From positions 372,001-436,000 of the forward strand of contig JBAJFG010000004.1 in NCBI GenBank assembly GCA_037903475.1: a stretch of 64,000 bases of DNA, written 5' to 3'. Under the pieces are notes generated by a model. It did no database searches, was not told the origin of the DNA, and saw only the letters and a program-made list of their open reading frames with translations. The position numbers were made by a program, and so were the translations under genes. The stretch comes from Ancylostoma caninum (lineage: Eukaryota > Nematoda > Chromadorea > Rhabditida > Ancylostomatidae). Below are positions 1 through 12,167 of this stretch, piece by piece. The stretch's first letter is position 1, and each line of letters opens with the position of its first letter.

Positions 1-3000
1 CTGGATGATGAGGCTAGTGTCACATTACATTGTGTGAAAGTATCAGTTGACGAAAACTGTTTCTATAAATAATATTTGCCTTTCATATAGTTTCATATTT
101 ATAAGATCATTTCGGGATATCAAACAATTTATCGAGAATCATGACAGATTCTCTGCACCTACGTGGAGGTCAAGTATGCACTAAAGGTGTGGCTCTAACA
201 ATGCATTCTAGTTGTCTGCTGTCTTCTGACCAAAGAGGCCCATCTCAAAGCTCTTGAAAGTGATACTCATAGTATCCGATCCATTGTGAGGCCGATCTTA
301 CGGTCTTTTCTGATGTGCACGAAGATGTACGTCATGTACCGACGCCTCCAAATATGTTATGAGCCCCTTTGCCGCAACCTATGCCTTCACAAGTGCCAAA
401 TTCCTAGACCTGCTTTCCGCAATCCTTTATCTGAAAATCAGATTTTGCTAGATTTGGAGCTTCCTGATTCCACATCCTCAGAGGAGTCACTTTGCTGGAA
501 AGCAGTAAAGAGGATTCCGAAGCATACCGACCCGCTTGTGGTGGCTGCACTGGGTTTCACACTGCGGAACATAGCGGAAGTTTGATCGAAGTTGAGGGTG
601 TTGCATATTGACAAGTTACTTCGGGGTAAGCTCATTTAGGCGATGTTTCCTGATGAAAACCAACTCAACTTGGATGCTTCTGCTAGGTTTGGATACCCCT
701 AGCGCGATTCAATCAAGGGAGCTGTCAATTTCATTCCTCGTGATTTTGGCGGTGAAAGTCAATGGTGTTTGAAGGCATTCTGCCATGCTTGCGCGCTTGA
801 GCGACATGCAACATAGATTCGGCAGAGTACCAGACGATGCCGCAAGCACTTCTGCACCCATCCCTGAATGAACGGCTTCGACAAACCAACATTTACCATT
901 TATTGCGGATACTCCGGAAACCGCTACGACCCACTCGAGCCACAGAACGATGGAGCAGATGACCTCGCGTAACAACGAAGTCCTGCCTTGTCTAGCGTGC
1001 ATTTCTGGTGTAAACCTAATGTACAACTTCCGATGCACTATTTGTGGATTTCTGCAAGCAACCTCCGTTCAGAGTTGCCTATTACTTGCAGCGAACAATC
1101 CTGGAAGCTCTTGACGATATCAGATCCATAACGCGACGAACTTTTATTTCCACCATGCTCCAATGACACTTTGAGATAGCTCACAAACATGAAGGCAGTG
1201 TAGATTATCACATTTCTATGTGTTTGAATTCTCGTCGAAAAATTGTTCGATTCCGTAGAGAGATCTTATACATAATTATAAGACGCTATGGAAAGTAAAA
1301 AATGTCTATAAAAGTAACAGGATAAGAGGTAGTGGAACGAGATTTCGGCTACAGTTGTTTTTCAAGGTCGGAAATCTATCACGTTAAGCAGAAAATTCCC
1401 CTTATTGCGGGTACTTCAGAAAACTCATAATTTGGGGTGATCTCATAACTATGAAACGCACTGTATGTACTATACCATCCACGTATTATGGGTGAATTCG
1501 GAAGGTCTAAGGCGTATGCTGCACAGCACTGCTCTCAATCGCTCTTTCATACACGAATAAATCCGATGCTTAGATGTTTTGTTGTCACATATGTGTACGC
1601 TCGATTATCATGGAAAAAATTGTTTCCGTTTTTGTCTCTCGCTATTCCAGAGCATTTTTTCGTGTCTAGAAGGAGGGGCACTAGTTAGCCTTATGTGAAG
1701 AAATCATAGAAAATAAAACTCGAGACTGAACTCGCGTGCGGGTTGTCATAAGCCTACCTACGGCGCCTATTCTCGTGCCTCTTATTCAAGTGAAGCCGTA
1801 GGATTTGGAAAAAAATGCTCGCTTAATATAGCACGTGTTCAAGGAAATGGTTTTTGTCCTGAGAAGCTCTCATAAGGGACAGTATCGGCTCTTTTAATAG
1901 CTGTGGGGGCTCTTCATTGGAGGTCGAGTTTTTGTTTTTGAATTTAATAACTGTGGTTGGAAAGGTTGCGCTGTGCAGAGTTTGCAGTTGACTTCTATAT
2001 GGGAGGATGTGGATGAAGAATGGGAGTCACCATCAATGGAGGAGTGGTCGGCCGCAGATGTAAAGCGCAGGGATAAGGAGATCGAGCGACGCTCGTCTTT
2101 GATTTATCCTGAAAACGCGGCCAGGCAATACTCCGTTAATTCGCAGAATTGTCATGGCAACATCATGGTGACACAGGCCCAGCCATAGGCATAGCTTATC
2201 AGGCACGTGTCCTTACAGACAAGCAAAAAAATGAGGCTGAGCTTCTGTGTTGAATGTAATCAGAGAAGAGCTAATCTGCTAGTATTGAAATAGAATCGTG
2301 ATGGGCCTGAAAACATCAGGAAAGCCTCATCCATGGCTCACAACAGAGCGACTGTGGTGACGGTGAGAGGCGAGAAGGTGCGAAGAAGAGATGGAAGCGT
2401 CGAAGCGTTGGAAGAAACACTTGAGGCACTACTGTAGATAAAGAAGAAGACGTATATCAAATTAGAGGGCGGCGTTGGACAAAAAACAACGGCAAAGTGC
2501 TTCAACGAAAATCCTATTGCCGGCCTTCTGGAGTTTACTGAGAGATTGTTCGTAGGTGATCTTCTTTGGATGTCTTTTCAAATGACGTCATGAATCGATG
2601 ACGGTACCTATCACTGCTCAATTTTAGCTGACAACACCGAAAGTCTTTATGAACGTTTCCTGCCCAGAACAACAGCTTCACGGGGAAGACCTACAGGGCT
2701 AGGATCCATGAGAGCATTACAAAGCGACTTCAGGTCCCAGGTACGTCATTGGATGGATGGGTTATCTCATACCTATGAGCACGATTACCCATGGGTAGCA
2801 GCCATCAACGTCATGTATGGGTAAACTTTTCGGTGGGTGCCAGGCGAACGGTAAATTTGGGTACGCTAACACATCTAGCATAGGTAATCTCATTGTTGCA
2901 TCCAAAACCCTGAGTGTTTCTTCTCTTATTGATGTCATGAAGGCTCGTGAATATCTTTAAGAGTTAGCTTTCTACGTTAACGCCTTCGCCAGACCTTAAT

Positions 3001-3792
3001 CTTATAAATAAATTGCTACCTTATCACAATCACACAAGCACTTACAGTAACAACACCATGAGTGTTTTTAAAGCGGTAGTGGGAGTATGTACTGGGAGAT
3101 GAGTTGCTTTTATTTTTTCATAAAAAAATTTGTCGACAGTTTTGCAAAGGCGGTGATCAGCATAGCACACCTAACAGTAACTCATACTATTACACAAGTC
3201 CTTCCCTAAGCTCTGTATCTTCAATGGCCGTCGTACCCAGACATTACGTTACATGTGTGGCTTGCTTGATGAGTGTTTCTCTGAAAAACTACAAATGTTG
3301 GGTTTTTTCCACGTAGTGAGAATAAGTACACAATTATGTACTAATGAAAACTGTGTGTTTTTCACAAATCTTACACCCTATCCTCATTGTAAACGTCGTA
3401 CCCATGTTGTGATGTACTGTATTTTGTGCTGTGTTTTTGTGTTTATGGTAGAGATGGTATCCCAAAAATTCTCCGGAAACTACGCATAGTATGGTTAAAT
3501 GAACAACAATATCAACGCTGCTGTCCCCACAACTGTCAGTTTCCTACAAGAGTTAGCTTTTTCCCAATGCCATACAACAGCCCTACTGCAGTCCATGAAA
3601 ATGGCGGCAAAACACAAAGTGGATGTGATAATCGCGTTCAGAGCCTCCTATACAAATTTTACAAAAAACCTGCCGAGTGATATTTTTGTTTTTAGTAATC
3701 TCCATGTCCTTTGATTTTTGAACCTGGGCATTTCGATGATCGTGAAATGATGCTTCTGCTTCTTCCAGGTTGTTAGGTGGATCTTTTATTAT
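1..3792. other. Gene-poor spacer with two unassigned ORF-like patches
   Basis: No recognisable gene. Two patches have longer open frames than their surroundings: 286-585 (+, 99 codons) and 1973-2188 (+, 71 codons, acidic, rich in Glu, Trp and Arg). Neither contains a family motif I know, and the sequence around each has stops in all frames. They could be decayed retroelement pieces or isolated exons. Around 700-1060 a third stretch reads fairly open in pieces. I assign no function to any of them. Confidence 0.4.
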
Positions 3793-3833
3793 TGGCCTAA
3801 CGTTTCGACGAGAACGTCTTTGTCAAAGGCCTC
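3793..3833 (-). ncRNA. Decayed minimal hammerhead ribozyme (retroelement type)
   Basis: Read on the minus strand, the segment has the order of a minimal hammerhead. Stem I arms AGGCC/AGGCC lie at its two ends. Next comes a core reading TTGACAA where the consensus is CTGATGA. A perfect stem II follows (GACG-TTCT-CGTC), then the invariant GAAAC and GTT just before the distal stem I arm. Stem III is reduced to the self-complementary ACGT, as in ribozymes that work as dimers. Such minimal hammerheads are known from Penelope-like retroelements and retrozymes (family knowledge, recalled). Two invariant core positions (C3 to U, G8 to A) are changed, so this copy is probably inactive. No reverse transcriptase or GIY-YIG domain is recognisable nearby. 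Confidence 0.6.
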
Positions 3834-4642
3834 TAGAATCCACCGCTTTTCGAATGTTCGCACCGATGCAGACACTCTTCGCGAACGACTCTTTGTTTTT
3901 AGTGATGTTTTTAGTATTGCGCTGAGCTAAACCATTGGGTTGTTGTACAAGTTCGTGCCGGTTTTTCTTTCAGTAGGCCATTTTCGGCGAGTTCGTTCCC
4001 TTAAGGGCCTTAAACAGTGGAATCGGATGTGATTTGTCCGAACAAACCCTACAGGACGGGTCATATATAGTCGCAGTAGACGAGTAAACTCATTTGTCAG
4101 TCCACAATTTCCTTCACAATTGATATGATCAGTTTAAATAACTGAATAACTGATCAGTATTCCTTTATTGCGAAGGATAATTAAGAAAAACTAAATGCAT
4201 AGTTTCAATAGGTTGATTTTGAATTTGCTTTACCTAGGAATTCTGCGGAGAAAAAGCGCTGCCACCAAGAGCTTTTTTTTTTCTGCGATACCATTGCAAA
4301 AAGAACTGCATCTTGCATCAACGCTTCTTAAGACAAAGAAGCAGTAGCAGGCTTTGCGCGATTCATCTGACAAAAATCCCTCAACTTCAGCCACACTGAG
4401 GTACTTGCAAAAACGTTTCTGAGCCTATTTGCCTCTTTGTCACTTTTTGAGCACTCGCGTGAGACAAAGAATTCGCGTAGCACAGATCTCAAGCAGACAT
4501 AAGAATACAACTCATAAAGCGTTATTGAAAACAAAGGTGCGAAAACGCAAAACAACTTTTTACCTATGAGATTCCCATGAATAACTGATAAAGTGGAATT
4601 GAGAAGGCAGATGATGAGCTAAGTGCGAAGCCATTGCTACTA
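3834..4642. other. Non-coding spacer
   Basis: AT-rich spacer with no recognisable coding region, RNA or repeat. A run of T lies near 4271. The minus-strand open frame at 4328-4555 has no recognisable motif. Confidence 0.4.
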
Positions 4643-5560
4643 TTAGGTTGATTGATAAGTCCTGTCCCTTCTTACAAATCATGTTGTAACGTGACGTGTA
4701 GCTACATGCTTTGCTACCGTCCTACCTTTGACAATAAGGAAGCATTATATAAGCGCTACCGAATGACTGACCATCCGCCTTGAATCTCGCGATAGTGGCT
4801 AAGAAACCTCAAGCAACGAAAATGCAATCTGCGCCACTGTGCGCTGCTCTGGTATGATGCTGGGGTTGAAGCAACGGAAGGCCACCAACATATATGCTCC
4901 ATATATGGTGAGGACGTGCTCAGTCCTAAAACAGTGAAGAGTTGGTTCAACAAGTTCTCCTCGGATAATCGTGAGCCCGAAGATAAATTCCGTTCGTGAG
5001 TCGACTTGACGTGAACTTGGAGCCTCTTGCTGAGGAACTGGAAGAGAACAACCAAAGAACAACGCAGCAGTCGTTGGGGGCACTCCCATGCTCCCAGCTA
5101 ACCATCGTATGTGGGCTCCCAGCGGGACGGGTTACGCTAGTTCACTGGAACGATTTGTTCCACGTGATTTAACCCAGGCGAGCAATGATATGAGGGTCGA
5201 GTGCTCGACAGAGCTTCTTGGACAACGGCTGAGGCTCGCTTGGCTCAAACATCTTATCACCGCAGATGAGTCGTGAGTGTTGTACGCTACTCCCATGTAC
5301 TAGGTATTTGGTGCCGACAAGAGTAGCGGCGCCAGCAAAGGCGAAGCCGGAGTGACACAAGAAGGAGCTTCTGCTGTGTGTATGGCGGAGCGTTGGAGAA
5401 CTAGAGCACTGGATCTCTGCTGTTTCGCGTGCGGACGAGGAGATCCCGTGGGAGTTGAAAGGATATCCTCTGGTACAGCTGCTCGAATGAGCAACTGTGT
5501 AGAGCATGGTCGCACGTACAGTGCTCCGGAGGGTTGAGCAGCACGTGTACTGTGAGTGGG
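4643..5560 (+). mobile_element. Decayed mariner element, 5' end and transposase fragments
   Basis: The left end starts after a TA dinucleotide with TTAGGTTGATTGATAAGTCC, typical of mariner terminal repeats. From about 4795 a frame reads as the N-terminal helix-turn-helix part of a mariner transposase, including GEDVLSPKTVKSWFNKFSSD (about 4908-4967). Near 5240-5273 the peptide WLKHLITADES matches the region around the first catalytic aspartate (family form TGDES-W), and the expected Trp is a TGA stop. The reading jumps frame several times, so the copy is dead. I found no matching right terminal repeat, so the 3' limit is approximate and the element is probably truncated. Confidence 0.75.
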
Positions 5561-5744
5561 GGTGTGGAGGGAAGAGGAAGAATTGGTACCGGAGCCAGCG
5601 AGGAAAAAGGTTCGCCACGCGAACGTTAAATTTTTAAGTGCAAAAAATAGGAGTTAATTGCTACAAATGACTTCTAGAAAGATTTCTGTTGTTTTTGAAT
5701 TGTTGGTTTACTATAAGTACTACTGTATAATTAAAGCTATACTA

Positions 5745-5843
5745 GGTTGCACTTATTAAAATTCTATTAGGATTTCGAGAATGTTGTTTGTTTGTATTGG
5801 GTTGCACTTACTAGAGTTCTATTAGGACTTCGAAGATGTTGTT
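5745..5843 (+). repeat. Imperfect direct repeat, two copies
   Basis: Two copies of a 44-bp segment beginning GGTTGCACTTA lie at 5745-5788 and 5800-5843, differing at a handful of positions. A shorter third echo (AAGATGTTATTATTA) follows. It looks like a local tandem duplication in non-coding DNA just downstream of the mariner remnant. Confidence 0.7.
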
Positions 5844-8800
5844 ATTAGAGTATCAAAGATGTTATTATTATACATTGTCCATAGTGAAGTGCATGGTGAT
5901 ACTAGCTCGTTGCAACTTTGCCTTCCTTCGCACATGTTATATGGTAAGAGATTTTCTTTAAACCACTAACAGTTCAACAGCCGGGCTCCATAGTTGCGAA
6001 GAAATAAAGCACAGCGCTTAAAAGCAGCTTCAAAGTCAATGTTCTCAATGGAAATATGAAAATTTGGAACAACGAGACAGTTTGTTATGGAGTAAGGACA
6101 CTCACATTACAGGTAAATGAAGGAAGAAACACAGATTGCCCTCCTCGGGAATCGTTCGATTACTAAGGTGCTTCGGGGGCTTCACGAAGCAAAAATCTCA
6201 TAAACAAAGCGTAACGCTGCTTTGAAGAGCGAAACATGTGCAGCAGTGAGCAAAGGTTCCAAATGCGTATGATTGCCGCGGTTGTCTGTTTTGAAAACGC
6301 CACCTATCAGTGATCTGGTTTCCTGCTGCGGCTCTTCCGAATAGCTGCTGCAGTTCTTACGAGTTTCTGTTCTAAACCATTCTCTACGCGAATCCATTTT
6401 GCTGCCGTCCTTCCGAATCCTTTTGCGTTTGCGTGTCTCGCTTCTTAGCCACATGATCGAGATCTCTTTCTGTTTCGGCACTTTCGACTGTTTGCCCCGG
6501 AGACGTTCGCAGAAAAAACTGCTACACGCTTCGATTCAATTGAATAACTCAGTAACTCAGTAAAATTTGTGGAATCATGTGATTGAGCGCTTTCTTTTGC
6601 GGATATTCGAGGTGTTCATCGAGACATCTGGCAAAAAAAGGGGCCAATGTCACTGATTGTTATCAGTACACGGGCCTTTAGCTTTTAGCAGATGTCTCAC
6701 TGGACCTCCCAATTCCTCCACAAAGGAACTCGTAACAGGTTTTTACGCCTTTCTGTGGAAAACCAAGTGTGCCACTGCCACCTGTCGATATTTCCAGTAT
6801 GAGAATCTCGAAGGTGATTCTGAGATCAGACATAGGTGTTTGTAGTTATTACTTCCCAACATATAGTAGGAAAAAGAATATAGAACTAAAAATTACGAAG
6901 TTGTTCTTTAAGGTTACCCAGCTGCAAACCACTGTAACCTTGTCACCCATTTTCCCATGGAAATAGGCTTGTCATTGTCTTGTTACCCTTACACATCTCA
7001 TTTCAAAGCAGCTGTTTCTTGAGCTCGTTATTCACCAAAACGGCATCATCCAGCGCTCAATCAACACATGTATAAGCTTTGATGCGTTTGCAAAATGGGA
7101 GATTTCCTGTTCGACTGAGGGCCTGGACAATAAGAACTACATAATTTGCACTCGAGCGCAACACATTCACGTGTGAAAAGTACATTTTCGCTGGGCTGTG
7201 CAAGAGCTAGCTTATTTTTTTTTCGCAGCTTCCCAAAAGGAAACAACAAAGTTTTCGCACTATCAGACCAGATGAACACCTATAACTGCTACTCAAGAAT
7301 GTGTTTTTGAAGGTGTGGTATATGGAATGAAAGAAAATAAGAATCAGGTTTGATGGTGGTGAATATGAAGACGAGGATGGTCTTGCTAAAGTGAAAATTC
7401 TTCCACATGGACCTGTTTCGGACAAAAAGAAAAAAAGATAAATTTGCGAAATCGACTCCTTTTTCATGATGAATTAGGGCCAGGATATACACATCCCTGC
7501 AAACTTCGTTCTTTCTGAAAACTGAAAAAAAAATCCAGACATTTACTTATGTAGCGTCGTGTCATCTATAAAGTGTCTTCCTGCGAATGACTGTCCAAAG
7601 ACAAAAAGAAACTGCGAGTCGATGGAGAGAAATAGGGAATTATGATGGTCCAAGAGTTTTCTCGCTGTATCCATACCTTCTCCACCTACTCTGATAACTG
7701 TGCAGCACGAACGCAGCCCGAACGGCGTAATAGTTCGGGTAGAAACCGTAGCAGCAACGGTTGCCAGTTGTTGCCATCCTCCTCTTGATTGCTGCCGTCC
7801 CTCAGCAATTGCTGCTAAAGGGCCGACAGACATCATGAAGCCAACGATGCAAACAGGAAATTTCTCGATGATTCACTGAAGACAAGCATCATCATAGTAA
7901 ACAACTAATGGCTGGCTTCCTTTCCAATGGATTCATCTCTAGAAGCAAATCCTGCTAGAACACTTTCAAGATACAAAACCCGATGTTATTGTTATGGGGG
8001 AAAACAGTGACAACGCTCTACTGAGTAGTGCTTCTGTTCGGGTCCGTTGAGGAAACAATCCTTGATCGACGGAACAACATTTTATAGGACTAAACAGTGA
8101 TTTTATTGAAGTGTTAAAATGTGTGGTAAAAGTCAGTATTATTGATGTCGAGCTAACCGCACAGATTTTGAAAGAAAAGGAACTTCATTACATTAACAAC
8201 GAGGACGGCAAGAAGTGTTACTCCTATAATACGTATATGAAAAGGGTGACTCAAAAGTCTTTGGTGGACTTTTAAGTGCTGCAAAAATTCTCTATAATAA
8301 GGTAGGCCAACCAAGCTATAGCATCGGCATAATGATGCAATGAATAACGAAAGAATGCCAGTTGGATTTCAAAAGTCTAGCTCTTTCGGATTTATGGAGA
8401 TGAAAACGCACTACAGCAGAGTTCCGCGTGGACATCAGCACCTCGTCATCATTTTTCTCCAAAGCTTTCTTCAAAGAGGTGCTCAGAGCTCAAGCCTATG
8501 TATAACTATCCGCTTTAAGAAACCGCGGGACCGTGGTTCTTAGAATCCCCATACTTCACCCTGGGGTTCGAAATAAGGCTACTAGAAGAATACTGATTTG
8601 AACGGTTGGTCCATTTCTGCAAAATTATTTTTTATATATGCGCTTGACATCGTTCTGCATAAAAATTTTTCGTTTCTTACCTTGAGCTTGAACAATCGAA
8701 CCTATAGAAGCGATGATTCGCTTGCTTCGTTCAGAACCTAGACTTTGGCGTTGATCTTCACTCTGTCTCTTGTAAAGACAAGAAACTCTCAAAGTGTTGA

Positions 8801-9036
8801 GACATGATCCTTAACAGTTCAAGAGTCTCTCCTCTTTACAAAACTCTTAAACTGCAGAGGGTCAAGGGGGCTCTGCAATAGTTTGCTAAACCGAATTGAC
8901 GTGTGAACGCGTCGATCTTATCGAATCGTTAGCCAAAAGCCAACACAGCCAGGAGAGATCCACCTATAGACTCCAAGCAGCAGATAGTACGACCCCATCA
9001 AAAACAGGGATTTCGGCACATCTTCGACTTCTGACT
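5844..9036. other. Long spacer with nothing recognisable
   Basis: About 3.2 kb in which I see no supported gene, RNA or mobile element. Open frames of 60-99 codons occur on both strands (for example 6182-6481 and 7543-7836, both minus), but they lack family motifs and convincing splice context. Several short A/T homopolymers are present. Confidence 0.35.
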
Positions 9037-9038
9037 TA

Positions 9039-10619
9039 TTGGGTTGTTCGATAATTAACACGTTCGCGACAATCTGCTCGACCGCTTGACACGCATGGTG
9101 CGACGCGTGGGACCACGTGAGGGTGAGCATGCTGTTTTCAGAGTTACATATATTTCTGTGAAGCAGTGTCATAATTAGCAAACTTCTATGTAGTGCTCTA
9201 CTAATAAATATTCAAGCTTTCTATACATGCACTGGGTAGAGCAGATCTTCACTCAAACGTTTTGAATGTGTGCTTGAAACATACACCAGAGAGAATAAAT
9301 ATGAAAAAGAACTATAGCCAGTATCAAGTGAATGGACGACAAACATTTGGAAACACTCTTGACGATCATAAAAGTGAAATAAATCGTGTTCAGATTTGCG
9401 CAAATTCGGCTTACTATGAGGCGGAAGAAAAATTCTTACCACGTGGGACCACGTGCTCACGTGGTTGAGCACGGGTCCCACTTGGGCACAAGCGCGTGTG
9501 CACCATGCCAAAAGCGTAAGGTCACGAATGTGTTAATGTCGTTTTTTTTTCTTACAGGTAACTTGAACTGCGTATTTCATGTAGTAGTGATTGCGTGGCT
9601 TACATAATTATATACTACTTTAAAGATTAGGCTTTAGACTATCTTCATTCAAGAACTGAGCGTCGTTAGTGAAAAATAAAGTTTACGAAGACTGCCTTAC
9701 TAGACGCCTGTGTTAGCGTTGGTTTCGTTCTGGAAATTTTAGTAAGATGCACCACATACTGGTCGCCCCACCACTCTTTGCGGCAAAATAAATAATAATC
9801 AAAACTAGTCGGTGTAAGACATCTCGAGAAACAACAGAGAAGCTGGACATATCAGACTCAACCGTCCACTTGCGCCTACAACAACTTACTTTTGTAAACA
9901 AACTGGATGTTTGGGTTCCTCACGAATTAAGAGAAATCCACCTCACCGAACGCATTAACATATGCGACTCTTTGCTGAATCTTAACCGAAAAGACGCATT
10001 TCGAAAAAAATCGAGTGATCAAAAATGGATCGTTTACGATAAGAAAACAGATATGGATCAAGCAAAATGAGCCCCCACAATCGACATCCAAAGCCAATAT
10101 CCACCAAAACCAGATTATGCTTTCTGTGTGGTGGGATTGCAATGGTATAGTCTCCAAAAATGTAAACTATTGGGCCGAATGTCTACCATCGTCAACTATC
10201 GAAATTGAACGAAGAATTCAGGAAAAAGCGCCCTGAACTGGCCAATCGCGAAGGCATGATGTTCCGTCATGATAACACCGAACCCTCCGTCAAAAATAAC
10301 AGGGCTCAATTGGAAACTAATGCCATATCCACCCTATAGCTCTGCCCTGACTTAGCACCTTCAGATTACCGTTTGCTTTGCCCCTTCCAAACCATTTGAA
10401 TGGTAAAACATTCGATTCGACCAGGCTGTGAAAAATGAGTTGGACCAATTTGCTTCTAAAAATCAAGGCTCCGAGTGTGGAATTTTTCAACTTACCGGGA
10501 GCTGGCAAAAGGTCATCCAACAAAATCGCCAATATATCATTGATTAACGTTTGTTGCTAATATAAATAAGTTTGCTTTGAAAAATATGAAAAAGACGACA
10601 TTATTATCGAACAACCCAA
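9039..10619 (+). mobile_element. Decayed mariner with a nested insertion
   Basis: Terminal inverted repeats begin TTGGGTTGTTCGATAAT at 9039 and end with the complement at 10619, each flanked by TA. Transposase-like peptide is spread over frames: RWFRSGNFSK near 9717; STVHLRLQQLTFVNKLDVWV near 9858-9917; WVPHELREIHLTERINICDS near 9912-9971; DQKWIVYD (first catalytic region) near 10018; and PPQSTSKANIHQNQIMLSVW from 10071, as in mariner transposases. Frame jumps and stops show it is long dead. Without the nested element (9059-9532 plus one TTAA) it is about 1.1 kb, a little short for a full mariner. Removing the nested piece extends the match between the two terminal repeats into AATGTCGT. Confidence 0.85.
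9059..9532. mobile_element. TTAA-flanked MITE nested in the mariner 5' end
   Basis: A 474-bp segment lies between two TTAA tetranucleotides (9055-9058 and 9533-9536). Its ends are inverted repeats, CACGTTCGCGAC on the left and CACATTCGTGAC (complement of the right end), 10 of 12 identical. TTAA target duplication is the hallmark of piggyBac-superfamily transposons. No transposase is encoded, so it would be a non-autonomous copy; the family assignment is an inference. Inside it a strong hairpin at 9443-9481 pairs GTGGGACCACGTGCTCA with its near-complement. Removing the segment with one TTAA restores similarity between the ends of the host mariner, which independently supports the insertion model. 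Confidence 0.7.
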
Positions 10620-10682
10620 TACATTGTTGAAATCAGCGTGGTAGGAGGATCAGGAATCTGTTGATGTCACCAACATTAAAGG

Positions 10683-10740
10683 CTCAGACAATTCCAGGGG
10701 GTCCAGGTGAAATTCCAGGGGGGTCCAGGTGAAATTTTCG
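10683..10740 (+). repeat. Extra copy of the CTCAGACAATTCCAGGGG end motif plus short tandem repeat
   Basis: The 18-bp motif CTCAGACAATTCCAGGGG occurs here (10683-10700) in the same orientation as the left end of the unit starting at 10880. It runs into a tandem repeat of about 22 bp containing GGTCCAGGTGAAATT, two copies. It may be the end of a related, otherwise degraded element. Confidence 0.6.
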
Positions 10741-11364
10741 GGTTCCTGTGGTTTCTACGCCAGCTTGGCTCACTCATACCAGATATGAACTTGAAAGATC
10801 ATAAAACTCTCGGAAAAACCATTTTCTGAGCACCTTCCTGACTGATGCGGACGAGATGTCCGACAACACTCTCGTCGTACTCAGACAATTCCAGGGGCAA
10901 AGCTCGATTCGGTCCACTAAGCTTTACGGGCGAAAGATTTGACCGAGGGTCCACAGCGGGCCAACTGCGCAGGAAAGTTGGGTGTGTTGAGGGCTAATGG
11001 CGGGTGTCATTCGTTCGCGGGCCTTAAGAGAGCAACAATCGGGTTGATGCGCTACATCTACCGTTCAGCACGGAATATGCTAAGTCGCTTGCATGTGACC
11101 GCTCATGCATGGAGGCTGACCGCCCAATTTTTTGTTGAAGCAACGGCTCCAAAGACACCTCAGATCATCCATTGATGAAGTTTCGAAATTATGCAATTTC
11201 GAAGTTCGTCTTCATTTTCACTTTTTCATTTTTTTACTCCGATATTTGTGTGTTGTGATGTTCGCTCATTTCGTGTAATTGAGAATTTGCATTATTTTCA
11301 CCGTCGTTGCACAATTTGTTTCATATATGCATTTCCATCTATCTAATTTTATTTTAGGTGTAAA

Positions 11365-12167
11365 ATGCCACAATACATCAGCAAGCACGGTTTACGCGAC
11401 TACGGAATTAAGTTTCTGAGTACATCGGTGGAGTTTAACGAGTCAACGGTTCCTTTGTTTACTATTGAATGAAGAAAGGATAAGGGAGAGACGCATGATG
11501 AGGGAACATCCAGATAGACTGTCATCACGATCATGCTCGTGAGATCTGAGTGTGGAACCCGGCGGACAACAGAAGGTATGTGAAGGTACCAACCTTTCAT
11601 AAGAGTTCAACAAGAAGTGTAAGAAATTCTTCGAGCGTTAGTTACGCTTAACATTTTCTATTATTAGAGCAAATCTTACTCGGTACCTGCAATGATGCTG
11701 GTTTGTGGTAAATGAGCAGATGGAAACCTCAATCACACCCGAAATGAGCATGTTTAGGAGACCTATTTTCATTCGGGAACGAAAGGCTGGTTTTCTTAAG
11801 GTGGGAATGGGAAAATCCTTTATTACGCTCCTTACATTCATCACTTTGGCATCTCTGCGGAAGAGATTGGCATGATGGAGGAACTGATGACAGTTTTGTT
11901 CGGATTCACACCGCCTGTTACAGCGAGTACATTGCAATGAGCACATTCGGTCGTACGAGTATGAATACTACGACATCATGCGGAACTGGCTGCCGAACAA
12001 TGTGCGTATAATCTCCTTCTGTAAGCCCTATAGCCCTTCTCTAAAGTACTGCCTTTTAGCGTCACGCTAGACGCGACCGTCGATCACGTCAAGAAGAATA
12101 CGAACGTGCCGCTTCTGTGGGTGAAGACTACGACGCAAGCTACGACATCGTCTTCGAAGATAACTGA
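11365..12167 (+). CDS. Candidate small four-exon gene, unknown product (about 119 aa)
   Basis: Four exons join in phase 0: 11365-11427, 11720-11800, 11894-12001 and 12060-12167 (TGA stop). The ATG at 11365 lies 7 nt after a strong acceptor (ATTTTAG ending at 11357), so it may be cis- or trans-spliced. The second exon begins with its own ATG immediately after CAG, so translation could instead start there. The tail is very charged: a Tyr-rich segment (YEYEYYDIMRNWLPNN), then an Arg-rich stretch, then an acidic end (YDASYDIVFEDN). The last intron (12002-12059) has good GT/AG signals. AATAAA lies at 12737-12742. I do not recognise the family. The last two exons are the best supported; the donor of exon 1 (GTGGAG) is weak. 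Confidence 0.5.

Noticed and set aside
5169..5618. 149-codon minus-strand ORF
   Set aside because: It is the antisense of the mariner transposase remnant and has no motif of its own.
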